Source: Locusta migratoria (taxonomy: Eukaryota > Arthropoda > Insecta > Orthoptera > Acrididae). Taken from it: DNA of 64,000 nucleotides. Every line of letters begins with the position of its first letter. Position 1 is the stretch's first letter. This document shows, in pieces, positions 1-10,756 of the stretch. Both the position numbers and the translations under genes were made by a program. The DNA lies in assembly GCA_026315105.1 (NCBI GenBank), contig CM048745.1, forward strand, positions 756,906,506 through 756,970,505, read 5' to 3'. The notes under the pieces are model-generated. The model was not told the origin of the DNA, searched no databases, and saw only the letters and a program-made list of their open reading frames with translations.

Positions 1-173
1 CTCCTTATGCATTATTATTATTATTTACGATTTCTCTACTCGCATTTGGCTCGACTTCTTTCAGTTTTGCTATTAACGCTTGTCATGCTACACGTTTCTT
101 CTTTCTCTCAGAATAGTGCCCGCTTTTAATATTAAAAAAAAATTTAAAAAATAAATAAAAAACAATAAAAAAT

Positions 174-358
174 TGTAAATCTATCGGACCAAACTGAGTG
201 GTCATCAGTCCGTAGCTTACAAACTACTTAAGCCTAGGTAAACTAACCTAACGACAACACACACACCAATGCCCCAGGGAGGACTCGAACCTCCACGGCG
301 AGCAACCGCGCACTACGCATCGAGACGCTTTAGGCCGCTCGGCTACTCCACAGCGGCT
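174..358 (-). mobile_element. SINE-A (tRNA-derived), first unit
   Basis: Read on the minus strand, the head has an A box (GTAGCCGAGCGG) and a B box (GGTTCGAGTCC). The family tail ACTGATGACCAC...TTTGGTCCGATAG follows. The 3' end runs into a T-rich tail, seen as the A-rich stretch 131-173 on the plus strand. Confidence 0.85.
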
Positions 359-407
359 TTTAATCTAATAGTGCCCGCTTTTAATCTTCAAAAAAATGTA
401 CAAATTT

Positions 408-595
408 TTGTAAATCTATCGGACCAAACTGCGTGGTCATCAGTCCGTAGCTTACAAACTACTTGAGCCTAGGTAAACTAACGTAACGACAACACACACA
501 CCCATGCCCCAGGGAGGACTCGAACCTCCACGGCGAGCGACCGCGCGCTACGCAGCGCGACGCTTTAGACCGCTCGGCTACTCCACAGCGGCTTT
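408..595 (-). mobile_element. SINE-A (tRNA-derived), second unit
   Basis: Same family and orientation as the copy at 174-358, with a shorter T-rich tail. Intact A and B box motifs are visible on the minus strand. Small reading frames across it (for example 459-701 minus) are SINE sequence, not genes. Confidence 0.85.
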
Positions 596-603
596 TAATC
601 TTC

Positions 604-840
604 CACATGGCTGGAAACGACTTGTAAAGTTCAATGAATTCCGTTAAAAACTCACTTAAGTGCATTCGAGAATTGTGACTCTCTCCTGAAATATCACTCA
701 TATTGTTACTTGAGCCTCCTCACTGCCATAACTAAAAAATACTACACAATACAGCTACAATTGACTGTGCAATTCGTCTGAGATATCGTTTACACGCTCC
801 GACTTGTCTGAGTGCCGTCTCTGAGATTCCAAATTCAAAT
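604..840. other. Short unannotated spacer
   Basis: AT-rich sequence between SINEs. I see no gene or structured repeat in it. Confidence 0.5.
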
Positions 841-1028
841 GTCTATAAATCTATCGGACCAAACTGCGTGGTCATCAGTCCGTAGCTTACAAACTACTTA
901 AACCTAGGTAAACTGACGTACGGACAAACACACACACCCATGCCCCAGGGAGGACTCGAACCTCCACGGCTAGCAACCGCGCGCTCCTCAGCCAGACGCT
1001 TTAGACCGCTCGTCTACTGCACCGCGGC
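841..1028 (-). mobile_element. SINE-A
   Basis: Antisense copy with the family tail on the left (CTATCGGACCAAACTG) and the tRNA-like head on the right. The head carries several substitutions. No clear target duplication was found. Confidence 0.8.
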
Positions 1029-1106
1029 CTGTGTGATTTCAAACCGTGCCAGACCGGACACCGACCAGTAGCGCTGACCAAATCGTCTGTCGATGAGTAA
1101 TTTACA

Positions 1107-1295
1107 GCCGGCCGAGGGGACTGAGGCGCTCCAGTCACGGTCTGCACGGCCACTACGGTCGGGGGTTCGAATCCCCCCTCGGGCATGGATATTTGTGCCG
1201 TCCTAGTTCTTAAGTAGTTCATAAGTAGTTTGTAAGTTTAGGGACTGATGACCCCGTAGTTAAGTCCCATAAAATATATAAACATTTGAACATTT
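1107..1295 (+). mobile_element. SINE-B with 12-bp target duplication
   Basis: The tRNA-like head has lost part of the usual GCGGTGGCC segment but keeps the B box GGTTCGAATCC. The body ends ...GACCCCGTAGTTAAGTCCCATA...AACATTT. The target duplication GAGTAATTTACA lies at 1095-1106 and 1296-1307. Protein-like frames on the opposite strand, such as 1001-1222, are only the SINE read antisense. Confidence 0.9.
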
Positions 1296-1307
1296 GAGTA
1301 ATTTACA

Positions 1308-2000
1308 CGCTCCGACATGTGCGAAAACAAGGTCTGTACAGACAAGTAGGCGTACATGTCGGATTGTGTAAAGGGGCCCTAAGCTCACCCACCGCGTCTT
1401 TGAAACGCTGGTGCTGGTTGCAGTCAAACACACCGAGTGCGGCAGACGCCACCTGCCACTGCGGCGGACGCCCTGTTGAGTTGCCTCGGAACACAGATCC
1501 ACCGCAGCGGTGTTTTATGCGAATCAAGTAAAGCTACATCCGACTATGTACCTACTTTTTCGTATAAACGATTAGTTTTCGCGTTAAAAAAATTAAAAAC
1601 CACGATTTTGGGATTCGCATCTGTTTTGCGCTATCCAATCTTTCCCTATCGATTCTGAGGAAACTATTCGATGAAAAAAATCGATTCTTTCACACATTAT
1701 AGTCATGAATCTCAGCGTGATAATGAACTGGCTCTCTTACTGTTGTTGCTGATAGTATGATATTTCTCAAATAAATAAAACATCGCGCGTCTTTCGAAAA
1801 GTTAGTAGTGTAAAATATAGTCGCTGGCCAGTTTACGTTTGGTGCAATTTAGGTCATATAGAGTTGTGTATCAAATGTAGCCAACGTTTCGAAATTGTTT
1901 TTAACGCTGGAAGGAGAGTCATATCTCTCTGCAGTCCCGAGTAAAAACACGATATATGTTAGCGTTCGTCGCCACTGGCTACGACGCGCCCTACTCGAAT
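1308..2000. other. No gene recognised
   Basis: Several 60-80 codon frames overlap on both strands here, but none shows a recognisable domain and codon use is unremarkable. I see no structured repeat. Confidence 0.5.
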
Positions 2001-2011
2001 AGTTGTAGCTC

Positions 2012-2210
2012 GCCGGCCGCGGTGGCCGAAGTGACTGAGGCGCTCCAGTCACGGTCAGCACGGCCACTACGGTCGGGGGTTCGAATCCCCCATCGGGCAT
2101 GGATATTTGTGCCGTCCAAGTTCGTAAGTAGTTCTTAAGTAGTTTGTAAGTTTAGGGACTGATGACCCTGTAGTTAAGTCCCATACGCTTTACAAACATT
2201 TGAACATTTG
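2012..2210 (+). mobile_element. SINE-B with 11-bp target duplication
   Basis: Near-complete copy starting GCCGGCCGCGG and ending AACATTTG. The target duplication AGTTGTAGCTC is at 2001-2011 and 2211-2221. Confidence 0.92.
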
Positions 2211-2221
2211 AGTTGTAGCTC

Positions 2222-3108
2222 CCAAACTAACAGTGATAGGGACGTAGTTTAAATTGATTTGGACGCAGCTGGTTTCAACGATTCCAATGCACGATAGAAA
2301 AAAAACTATAGTTCCATTTAAAAAATTATATCTTTGTGCTGTAACTCTTTGGAAAATGGTACAATAAACTATGTTCATATCCGCAGAAAGTGTAACATTT
2401 CTTGTGTTGACCTACCGCATTACAATTTCCCGTCACCTATTATTTTATAAGTTACAGGGGCAAACACACTTAGTGAAACAACCTGTATATAATGAAAGCA
2501 GGTGACCTGATAATAAGTTAACTTACGACTGTAATAGCAGAAATTCAAAACATGAAAGAAAAAATCAATGTTCATTTAGGTACACTTCAAATATTAAGGT
2601 TGTTCGCTTCACATCTGCGAGGTCATCGATATGTACTGAATATTTTTTTTCTTTAACTTTTCATCTGGCAGACGCGCTGAGCGTTCAGCACCGTGCAGTA
2701 GACACGCACTCATGGCTGAAAATTTGGGAAAAAGAGGAAAGTGCACAGAAAGTACCGGGTGCATCCACTACTGACTAGTCGGTTACTACAATGACCAAAT
2801 TACGTTTTGTTTAACGAGCTATGAGTGGATGATTAATTTGTAATCTATATATCCAGTATCCTCTGCTGTATCACATGCCAGGGAAATAGAACGAGCGAAA
2901 ATAATTGTTTATAACAAAATAACTTGGGTACATTGTCCTTCGGGTATTTTAACTTCATTTCTCTTCTATCTTTGCTTCCAAGGCAGTTCGGAAGCCCCCA
3001 AAGTTCTCAAAATCATTCCTCAGATTTCTTCCACATCAGTATTGTTGGCGTGGGTAAATACTTCGGTCGTTGGCGCATTCCACTTCTGTGTTCTCGTACT
3101 CACGGCTT
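2222..3108. other. No gene recognised
   Basis: AT-rich unique-looking sequence. No open frame of persuasive length or domain content and no clear repeat boundary. Confidence 0.5.
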
Positions 3109-3116
3109 GAGTCGTA

Positions 3117-4071
3117 CAGGGTTGCCAATGAGGTCATGATAAAAACCACCGAAGTGACAGTAAAATCCCACCAAAAACCACCTAACTTTCCGAAGTTCCC
3201 ATGCAAAAAAACCACTGTCTATTTGTTTGTTCTTGACCAATTGATTTGAAATTTGGACGCAACTATGCATTTTAAAGGAGGAGATTTATATACCTGACTT
3301 ATCTGTATACACACTAGACAGAAATACAAAAAATATAGTTTATTCAAAAGCACTTCAGTAAACATGTTATATATAAAAACAAACAATAATTACTTTGAGC
3401 CATTGCAATGCAATGCAAATTGTGAAATATTTGAACTTGAAGACAGAAAGTAATCCAGTCTGGAAAGGAGGTCAGCGTCAGTCATTCTATTGTCTTTATC
3501 TTACGCCAGAAGATCTAGATTTTAGCTATATTCCAATGTAATCACATCTGAGAAAAAAGAAAGTTAACAGTGAAAGTACAGTCACATATTAAGTGTCTGC
3601 AATGTTCAGTCATTTTCACAACAAGAAAAATCTGATAAAGTGCTGTAGCAACAAATACATACCATTAACACAGTGTCAGTGTGTGATACAAGTACAACAC
3701 TTCCTCTGCATGGAGATAGGAGAAGTCAACACAGAACTAACAGCCTCAACAATGAGCAATGAGTCATACCATTGTTAATATCTTTGAGCTCTTAAAAATT
3801 TTACTTTTTATCCAATAACGTGATACATTTCCTATTCATTTATCTGTACATATTCGCCATAATCGTTAATAATTTCAAATTAGGATTATATTACTTCTGC
3901 AACTTTTTTTATTTTTTTTATTTTTTTTATTTTTTTTTTTTTTTTATTTAGAAAACGATTTCACTAAAATCCACCAACTTTCCCACCTCCCACTGACTCA
4001 AATTTTTTCCCACCGTCGGCTTTAAAAAAACCACTAGATTCAGTGATAAACCACTGACGTTGGCAACCCTG
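3117..4071. mobile_element. Non-autonomous hAT-type element (955 bp)
   Basis: Both ends carry the 12-bp terminal inverted repeat CAGGGTTGCCAA (3117-3128, and its complement at 4060-4071). The flanking 8 bp are GAGTCGTA (3109-3116) and GAGTCATA (4072-4079), matching at 7 of 8 with one CpG-type transition. An 8-bp duplication with a CAGGG terminus is the hAT signature. Subterminal repeats rich in ACCAC / CCACC extend inward on both sides. The interior is AT-rich, includes a T-rich run near 3905-3950, and codes for nothing I recognise. Confidence 0.85.
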
Positions 4072-4645
4072 GAGTCATAGCTGTGGCGGGAGGCAGTTCT
4101 GTTGTATACTGTACAATGCGCTACACAGGCAGTAATGGGGTCGCGGCCGCTCCCACAATGCTGCAGCTGATGCAGCCACTCTTCCTGTGTGGCGTCCCTT
4201 CCCTTCACTTCCCGCTGAGCTCGCCGGCAGACCGCTGCGGCGATCGCCGCACCGGCAGCCCGCGCTCTGTGTGGCCAGGCCTTTTAACTTGCCGACCGCA
4301 CCCCACAACAGCAATTTGGTACGAAGCAATTCCAACTACTAGTTCGAACGCTACTGACTAGGAGACCACATGGGTATCGGATTTTAGAATTTCTTTATAT
4401 TTATGGTACGTGAAGTTCAGAACTTGAATCAAAGCCATTTGACGCAATTCTCAAACATTCGTGAGAAAATCAACTTTTGAAGTTCTGTAAGTATACGTAA
4501 GTACTAAGTACCAATAATTGAAGCAGTTGCAGCATTTATCGGAGTAGCTCAGAGAAATTGGTTTTAAAAAAAGGTGGCAGCATTCTGGCCTCACAACCAT
4601 AGAGCGATTTTTTTTTTTTTCCAAATTCAGTTACGTAAAACATTT

Positions 4646-4835
4646 GCCGACCTCGGTGGCCGAGGAGACTGAGGCGCTCCAGTCACAGTCTGCACGGCCA
4701 CTACGGTTGGGGGTTCGAATCCCCCCTCGGGCATGGATATTTGTGCCATCCTAGTTCGTAAGTAGTTTATAAGTTTACGGACTGATGACCCCGTAGTTAA
4801 GTCCCATAAACTATACAAACATTTGAACATTTTTG
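4646..4835 (+). mobile_element. SINE-B with 9-bp target duplication
   Basis: Head, B box and body of the family are intact. The target duplication AAAACATTT is at 4637-4645 and 4836-4844. It is inserted in the left arm of the surrounding inverted-repeat element. Confidence 0.88.
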
Positions 4836-5024
4836 AAAACATTTTCGCGTGTTGTGTCAGTGTATGTTTATTTGTATCTAGACCAGCTGAACACCTTGTC
4901 ACCTAAAACGATGGTTGAGTAGGTTAGTTGCCTGAAAAGCCATTTCCAAAAACAGCATCATAGCTCTTCACAAACTGAACAATCAAAGACTACCATCGTC
5001 AACTAATAGTGAAGCCATTACTGT

Positions 5025-5660
5025 AGCTCGCACAAGAAGTCATGGCCTTGCCTTCTCAACTTGAACGCTGGGCGAGTCCATTCCTTTGTTTCGGAGGGTC
5101 AGCTGTGGGGCGCAGTTGACTGCCGGCACACATATACAGAGGAGCAGCCCCCTCTAAACCACTGTCCTACGCTCCCCTCATAGTTCCGTAAGATGCTAGC
5201 GGGTGTCAGGCGGATCGCTGGCTTAGGGTGCCTCTCGCACGGCAGAGGGAAGCGTGGAGGGGAGGCTGAGGGGAGAGCTCGTGCCGCCTGCCACGAGGCC
5301 ACGGCTGTGTCCGGCTTGCTGGCATTTGAGGGGAGGTGGTGGTGGGGACAGCCGCTACCTGCCGCCTGCTCTGGCCAGTTTAAAGAGCTGCTTCTGACCG
5401 CTGCGCCATCATGGGACATCTTACAGAACTGCTGGAAACCCTCCCTCCCCGCACCCCAGAGCGTAGGACCGGGCCCTTACGGAGTTTTCCCGTCTGTATA
5501 TATTTGTCTGTGCTGCCGGCTCAACAGATGAAGTTTACGGCCCAGCAGGCAACGTGCAACTGAGGCGACTGCCCCTCAGAAACAAAGGAATGGACTCACC
5601 CTGCGCACAACGCAAGACTGCGTTTCTGCGTACGGGCCACAAATTCTTGCACGAGCTATA
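5025..5660. repeat. Inner inverted repeat of GC-richer MITE-like core
   Basis: TAGCTCGCACAAGAA at the left and its imperfect complement at the right, followed by a shared GAGTCCATTCCTTTGTTTC block (about 5071-5090 and 5582-5602), define decayed arms of about 90 bp. The GC-rich centre gives frames on both strands (about 106-112 codons) with no recognisable domain. I treat those as non-coding. Confidence 0.55.
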
Positions 5661-6094
5661 ACTTACGTTTTTTTTTATTGAAACATCATTATTAACAACC
5701 TTATATAAAATATAAAAAATTACGAATATACAAAAACAGTAGATATTAAATTTGTGTTAGCATTAAAAAAACGATAAATAAATAAAACAAATCTCTCACT
5801 CTCATGGCAGGATTCGAAACACGGATCCTATGGTAGTAAGGCCACAATGCTACCACCTTTTTATATTTTTTATTGTCTTTTATTTTTATTTATTTATTTT
5901 TGTGCTGTACTAACTGGTGTTGCAACTGATTTAATTATCACTACTTAAGTGTACTTGCAAAACTTCAAAGTTTATTTTCTCATTAATTTTTTAGAGATGT
6001 GTCGAATGATTTTGGCTGGTTGTTATTTGAGTTCTGAACGTAACGTACTATAAACATAAGCAAATTCTAAAATCCGATCCCCATGTGGTCTCCT

Positions 6095-6524
6095 TGTGAG
6101 TCAAACAAACCGTCTACCAACGATAATTTACCAAACAGTTCCGTTGTTTCAACCAGGGGAAACACGTGCATCTGCTGAGCGTCTGTCTGCTGTTTCAGTC
6201 TGGGGTTTCGTTTTATTACGTATCAGTGTTAAACGGTTAAATTTTTCGCCCTCATTCAAATTTCTCTCATTAACTTTGACCATGGTGTCTAACGAGAAAC
6301 ACGTGGGGTTTCAACACTTCCTTTTTTCTGACTGGCTAATTACATAGATTATAGACTGAATCTAAATACAATTATTGATATGACGTCTGTTCTCTCGGAC
6401 TTGTCCACCATATATGCTCCCAACATGCACTGACAATACACAAGTAAAATTGGCAGGGGCACTGCCATTGTAGTGTGCAACATGTCGAGGATTTGGGCAT
6501 GACGGCAAGCATGGCTGGATAATT
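6095..6524. other. No gene recognised
   Basis: Unique-looking sequence with an 83-codon frame lacking any recognisable feature. Confidence 0.45.
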
Positions 6525-6757
6525 CATCGCCGGCGTGGCAGCTTAGCGCGCTCGGTCAGAGGACTCGATGCTCTCTGCAACAAAAGAACTGAGTCTACAA
6601 TGAAACGATCAACAAAGAACAAACGTACCAATGTCCGCAAAGGACAGAGCAAAACGGACAAAAAATATTCATAGATGAAAAAAAAATGGTTAAAGCGACC
6701 GCATACCTGAAGTAGGAAATCCGAGTTCGAATCCTGATCCAGCACATATTTTCAACT
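6525..6757 (+). mobile_element. SINE-D, dimeric tRNA-like SINE
   Basis: A first tRNA-like 5' half (GCAGCTTAGCGCGCTCGGTCAGAGGACT) is followed by a linker of about 115 bp containing AACAAAGAACAAACG and GTCCGCAAAGGACAG. A second tRNA-like unit with an intact B box (GAGTTCGAATCC) follows at about 6690-6750. The same order occurs antisense at 46850-47080, so the arrangement is a family feature. Confidence 0.6.
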
Positions 6758-6928
6758 TCGCTGTTGAATTTATTTTAATGCTCTGAATCGGTCGAAATGT
6801 TAGAATATTTTGAATTCGTGACTAAATAATTGTCTGCCCTTTTCCTTGTGGTGTACAAAGCCGGATTTCGTAAACTGATTTCCCAGTTCCGCTTTTGGTT
6901 TATTGCGGAAATCTGTATAAAAATGGAT

Positions 6929-7083
6929 TCCAAACGTATTGGGACAAATTGCTATGGTCATCGCTCCCTAGACTTGAAAACTACTTAAAGCTACTTACAC
7001 CAAGGAAGCCTCGAACCTCCGACGGGAACGGCCGCCCAGTTCGTAGGATGACGCCTTAACCCAAGCGGCCATTCTGCGCGGCA
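6929..7083 (-). mobile_element. SINE-A2
   Basis: The minus strand reads a head GCCGCGCAGAATGGCCGC, a B box GGAGGTTCGAGGC and a shortened tail with GGGAGCGATGACCATAGCAATTT. It is more diverged than the SINE-A copies. Confidence 0.75.
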
Positions 7084-7445
7084 CTGACTGATGGTGATTA
7101 TTATTATTTGTAAATCATTAAATAAAACTGATAAAGAAAACAAAGAAAAACTTCTTGCTGTACCCGAGGAAAAGTGCTTGATGATATCTACTTTACAAAA
7201 CCGTGGGTTATGCGCTAATATGAAAAATGAGGAAATTAAAGATGTTTCATTTAATTTCGTGAACAAATTCTTATTACATTAAATTTATCATTGTGTTACA
7301 TCAAATCAAGCTGCCTCTTATCGTTAAGAACTTTCGGCTATTGTGGGGAGAGTGACATTTTCTGCAGTGGAGAGTATAAAATTAGGCTCTGCATGAATAG
7401 AAACAGTGATCGTACTGACAAAATCAGGAATTGAACTAGCAATTT
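7084..7445. other. No gene recognised
   Basis: AT-rich sequence with a 63-codon lysine-rich frame and nothing else to support a gene. Confidence 0.45.
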
Positions 7446-7454
7446 TCCAGGCGC

Positions 7455-7649
7455 GCCGCGGTGGAGTAGCCGAGCAGTCTAAAGCGTCTCGCTGCGGAGC
7501 GCGCGGTTGCTCGCCGTGGAGGTTCGAGTCCTCCCTGGGGCATGGGTGTATGTGTTGTCAGGTTAGTTTACCTAGGTTTAAGTAGTTTGTAAGCTACGGA
7601 CTGATGACCACGCAGTTTGGTCCGATAGATTTACAAACATCTGCACATC
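7455..7649 (+). mobile_element. SINE-A with 9-bp target duplication
   Basis: One of the best-preserved copies, with head GCCGCGGTGGAGTAGCCGAG, B box GGTTCGAGTCC and tail to TTTACAAACAT. The target duplication TCCAGGCGC is at 7446-7454 and 7650-7658, overlapping the head by one base. Confidence 0.92.
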
Positions 7650-7659
7650 TCCAGGCGCC

Positions 7660-8179
7660 ATATTTGACCTGTAAACACAAGAGCGGAAACCGGTTTTCGA
7701 AAATAGGTTGTTGTGTTTGGAAGATCTGTCGCTTGTACATGTAGAGTGCCAATAGTTCCTCACAAAACAAGAACTGCATGGTAACAACAATGGTATACCT
7801 GAACCAAATAAAAAGAAACGAGTAATTCTGGGGTAACTCACATGTGCCGCATCCATGCTTTGTTGCTTTACGAGCCGCTTTGATTCATAAATACGTTACG
7901 TCATCGAGCACAAATAAAATAACTCGGAAATCTCTAGCAAATCTAATGTCTAGTGTTTCTTCATGCAGGAACAGTTCAACTTCATAATTCACAAATTTTC
8001 CAATGCATCTGGTTTAGCGCAGAGAAGGAATTCATAAAACAATGGAATTTCCAAACGTTTCAGACACTTTTCAGTGATGCAGTCTACTAGCGCCCCAATT
8101 AATTATTTGTTCAATATGTTAATTGTTGATTTAATATAAAATTCAGGTAATACTGACCCTTAGAGTTTACTTAGGAGAT
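7660..8179. other. No gene recognised
   Basis: Unique-looking sequence. No domain-bearing frame and no repeat boundary found. Confidence 0.45.
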
Positions 8180-9462
8180 ATGTAAAGGAAAACACATCTT
8201 TAACATTTGTAGATTTGGAAAAGGGTTCTGACATTGTTGATTGCAATATACTCTTTTAATTTCTGAAATCAGCAGGGGTAAAATACTGAGAGTGGAAAAT
8301 TATATATCTCTTGTAGAGAAACCAGATAGCAGGGTCGAAGGGTATGAAAGGGAATCATTTGTTGGGATGGGAGAAAAACAGTGTTGCTGCCTTTCCCTAG
8401 TGTAGTCAATCCGTACACTGAGCAAGCTTTGATGAAAAGCAAAGAGAAGTTTGGAAAGGGCATCAACGTTTATGGAGTTTGACGATGATTTACTAATTCT
8501 TTCAGAGACAACAAAATTCCAGGAGAGCAACTTGAGCGGAATGGACATTGTCTTAAGGGGCGTATGAGATGAACATTAACAACAGCAGTATAAGGGTAAT
8601 GGAATGTAGTCGAATTAAGTCAGGCGATGCTGACGGAATTAGAACAGGGAATGAGACACTAAAGGTAATAGATAAGTTTTATTACTTGGGCAGTAAGATA
8701 ATGGTGGTCGGAGTATAGAAGATACAAAATGCAGAATGACAATAGAAAGAAAAGAAATTATGAAGAAGAGAAATTTTTCAACATCAAATATTGATTTGAA
8801 TTTTAGGAAGTTTTTTCTGAAGGCATTTTTTCTGGACTGTAACCATGTACGGAACTGAAACATGGACGCCAAGTACTGAAATATAATGCTACAAACGAAT
8901 GTTGAAGATCAGATCGATAGATCCCATAAATAATTAGGAGGTACTGAACAGAATTGAAGAGAAAAGAAATTTCTGGCATATATTGACTAAAAGAAGGGAT
9001 CAATTGGTGGGACACATTGTGAGACACTAAGCAATCATCAGTTTAGCGGTTTTTTTTGGGGGGGGGGGAGGGGCGGATTGTGTCTGGGGGATGGCTAAAA
9101 ATCGCAGAGGTGTACCAAGAGCCACGGCGGAGAGCCAAGCGCATTGAGGCGCTATGCTCCGATGCGCGAGGCCGTTCCCCGTCGGGGGTTCGAATCCCCT
9201 CTCCGGCATGGATGTTTGTACTGTCTTTAGTATAAGTGAGTTTATAAGTGGTTTGTAAGTTTAAGGACTGTTGACTCCACAGTTAAGTCCCATAAGCTTA
9301 GCAGACATTTGAACATTTATACCAAAAGACGAATACAACAAGAAGATTAAAATGTATGTGGGTTGCCGTTTTTATTCAGAGTTTAAGATATTCGCACAGG
9401 ATTAAAGTGGGGCGCTCCAGCAATCCAGTCTTTCGACTGAAGACCACAGAGACAACAGAATG
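8180..9462 (+). pseudogene. RTE-like LINE relic (RT C-terminal half and 3' end)
   Basis: Broken plus-strand sequence matching the two RTE-like elements at 15668-17370 and 20203-23446. Recognisable segments include a relic of the FVDLEKAFDNVDW region near 8205-8245, the LSGMD / INKSKTKVMECS region near 8530-8610, and the RRDQLVGHI segment near 8990-9020. The conserved 3' end TCGACTGAAGACCACA is near 9437-9452. Stops and frameshifts occur throughout and the 5' half is missing, so it is a dead 5'-truncated insertion. A SINE-C lies inside it. Confidence 0.75.
9121..9319 (+). mobile_element. SINE-C inserted in RTE relic
   Basis: The head GCCACGGCGGAGAGCCAAGCGCATTG with B box GGGGGTTCGAATCC is followed by a SINE-B-like tail (GACTCCACAGTTAAGTCCCATA). 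The flanks TACCAAGA (9113-9120) and TACCAAAA (9320-9327) are a decayed duplication and rejoin the interrupted LINE sequence. Confidence 0.8.
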
Positions 9463-9848
9463 TTAATTGAAAGCATAAGCGAGTTAAATAAAATATAAGT
9501 ACTCGCAGATTCTTGTTGATCGTGAATGTTAGGAATTTAGCCAGAGTTTTGTCCTCAGCTTGTGTTCACAAGTCTCTTTCGTCAGCACAGCTGGCCACTA
9601 CCGTAGCGCATTTAAGCTGCAGCTGCTGCTACAATGTAGCAGCGTGCGTGTGTGCTTCCCACTCAGGCTAGAATTACTCAACACTTGTGCGTGCACACGT
9701 TAAGAAACAGGCATGTTTGTACCTTCATACATGCGCTATTTGCGTATTGGTGAGGTGCACGGCGACTAGGCGAAATGCACACTGGTGAACTTCAGCTCTA
9801 GGAAAACTTCTACGATGTTTAACTGCAGCGATTATTGATGATTGTGTG

Positions 9849-10748
9849 TATGGTTACCATATGTTCATCACCAAAAAAGAGGACAGTTCACATAAAAAAA
9901 GAGGACACTTTATTGTTAACAGTGTAATTTACAACTTTATTAATGAACCACATAAAACTACTACAACGTAAAACAGTAACATCGTGTGGTTATTGTAAAA
10001 TGAAATATTATGAACCTTGACAGTTTATTCAGCATCACTACACTCAATTGTCTCATTCTCGTCTTTTTCACTTTTGAACCAACTGTATTTGGAGGACAAC
10101 GAAATCCCTCTCAAGAGCTTTTTGCTTTTCAACAAGTACTGATAAAAGATCAGGCATTTCAAATGTTTGAAATTATACTGTAGACATACAATAGCTTTTA
10201 TATTTTCTATTTTAAATCTATTCCTGTCTTTTCTCCACTATGTGTTCACAAGAGACAACACACGTTCTGTATTGGCATGATGACTAGGTATAGATAAAAA
10301 AAAAGAATTCTACATTTTTCCGCACGTCATAACAACTAAAAAAAGTAGATGACTGATTGAAATGTGCACACTACACTTCAGCTGCTGGTATGTTCTGTTT
10401 CCTTGGATAACGTTGACAGATTTTATAAAATTACAAAACTGATGGAAGCACAACCGAGCTCCTTCGTAGGGATAGTTCGGTATCGTTTGCATCTGTCAGA
10501 CCCATGCGGAGAGCGAAATTTTGAAAGGCAATTTCGCTGTGTGTAAGCGCGTAATAGTTGCTATATAACAGTTTGGAACTGCAGTGCGAACGAAATCTTT
10601 GTTGCCATTAAAACAAAAATAACTTTTTTCTCCGGGCCCAAAAAAAAAAAGAGGACATTTTGTAGAATTTTATAAATTCCGGCCGGACACAATTCCTTGC
10701 CTCAAAAAGAGGACACGTCCGGGAAAAAGAGGAAGTATGGTAACCCTA
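9849..10748. mobile_element. hAT-type element (900 bp) with 8-bp target duplication
   Basis: The left end TATGGTTACCATA and the complement of the right end, TAGGGTTACCATA, form the terminal inverted repeat. Repeated AAAAAGAGGAC boxes lie just inside both ends. The duplication ATTGTGTG is at 9841-9848 and 10749-10756. On the minus strand near 10030-10150 a short acidic stretch (DENETIECSDAE followed by a stop) could be the tail of a decayed transposase, but this is weak. Confidence 0.8.
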
Positions 10749-10756
10749 ATTGTGTG

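Larger units (their letters stand above)
112..603. repeat. Tandem duplication of a SINE-A insertion unit
   Basis: Two consecutive units both begin with the same 19 bases (112-130 and 367-385, AATAGTGCCCGCTTTTAAT) and both end in CAGCGGCTTTTAATCT. Each contains one antisense SINE-A. The 13-base GCTTTTAATCTTC is at 377-389 and 591-603 and looks like the target-site duplication of the original insertion. The simplest reading is one SINE insertion followed by tandem duplication of about 235-255 bp. The two SINEs differ at several positions and in tail length, so the duplication is not recent. Confidence 0.7.
4360..6094. mobile_element. Long inverted-repeat element (about 1.7 kb), possibly composite
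   Basis: The left end (AGGAGACCACATGGG, 4360 onward) is the reverse complement of the right end (ending 6094). Similarity continues inward for roughly 250 bp on each side, including the GATTTTAGAATTT block, a GAGAAAAT...CTTT...GAAGTT block and an AAAAAGGTGGYAGCATT block. A second pair of inverted blocks lies further inside (5025-5110 and 5555-5660). A SINE-B is inserted in the left arm. The right arm contains a TTCGAATCC-like B-box motif near 5805-5825. No transposase was found and no convincing target duplication is visible, so the superfamily is open. Confidence 0.65.

Noticed and set aside
174..595. Functional tRNA genes
   Set aside because: The heads have A and B boxes but lack a proper acceptor stem and cloverleaf, are repeated many times and carry SINE tails.
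5099..5531. Overlapping 106- and 112-codon frames on opposite strands
   Set aside because: They lie in the GC-rich centre of an inverted-repeat element and have no domain. GC content alone explains the open frames.
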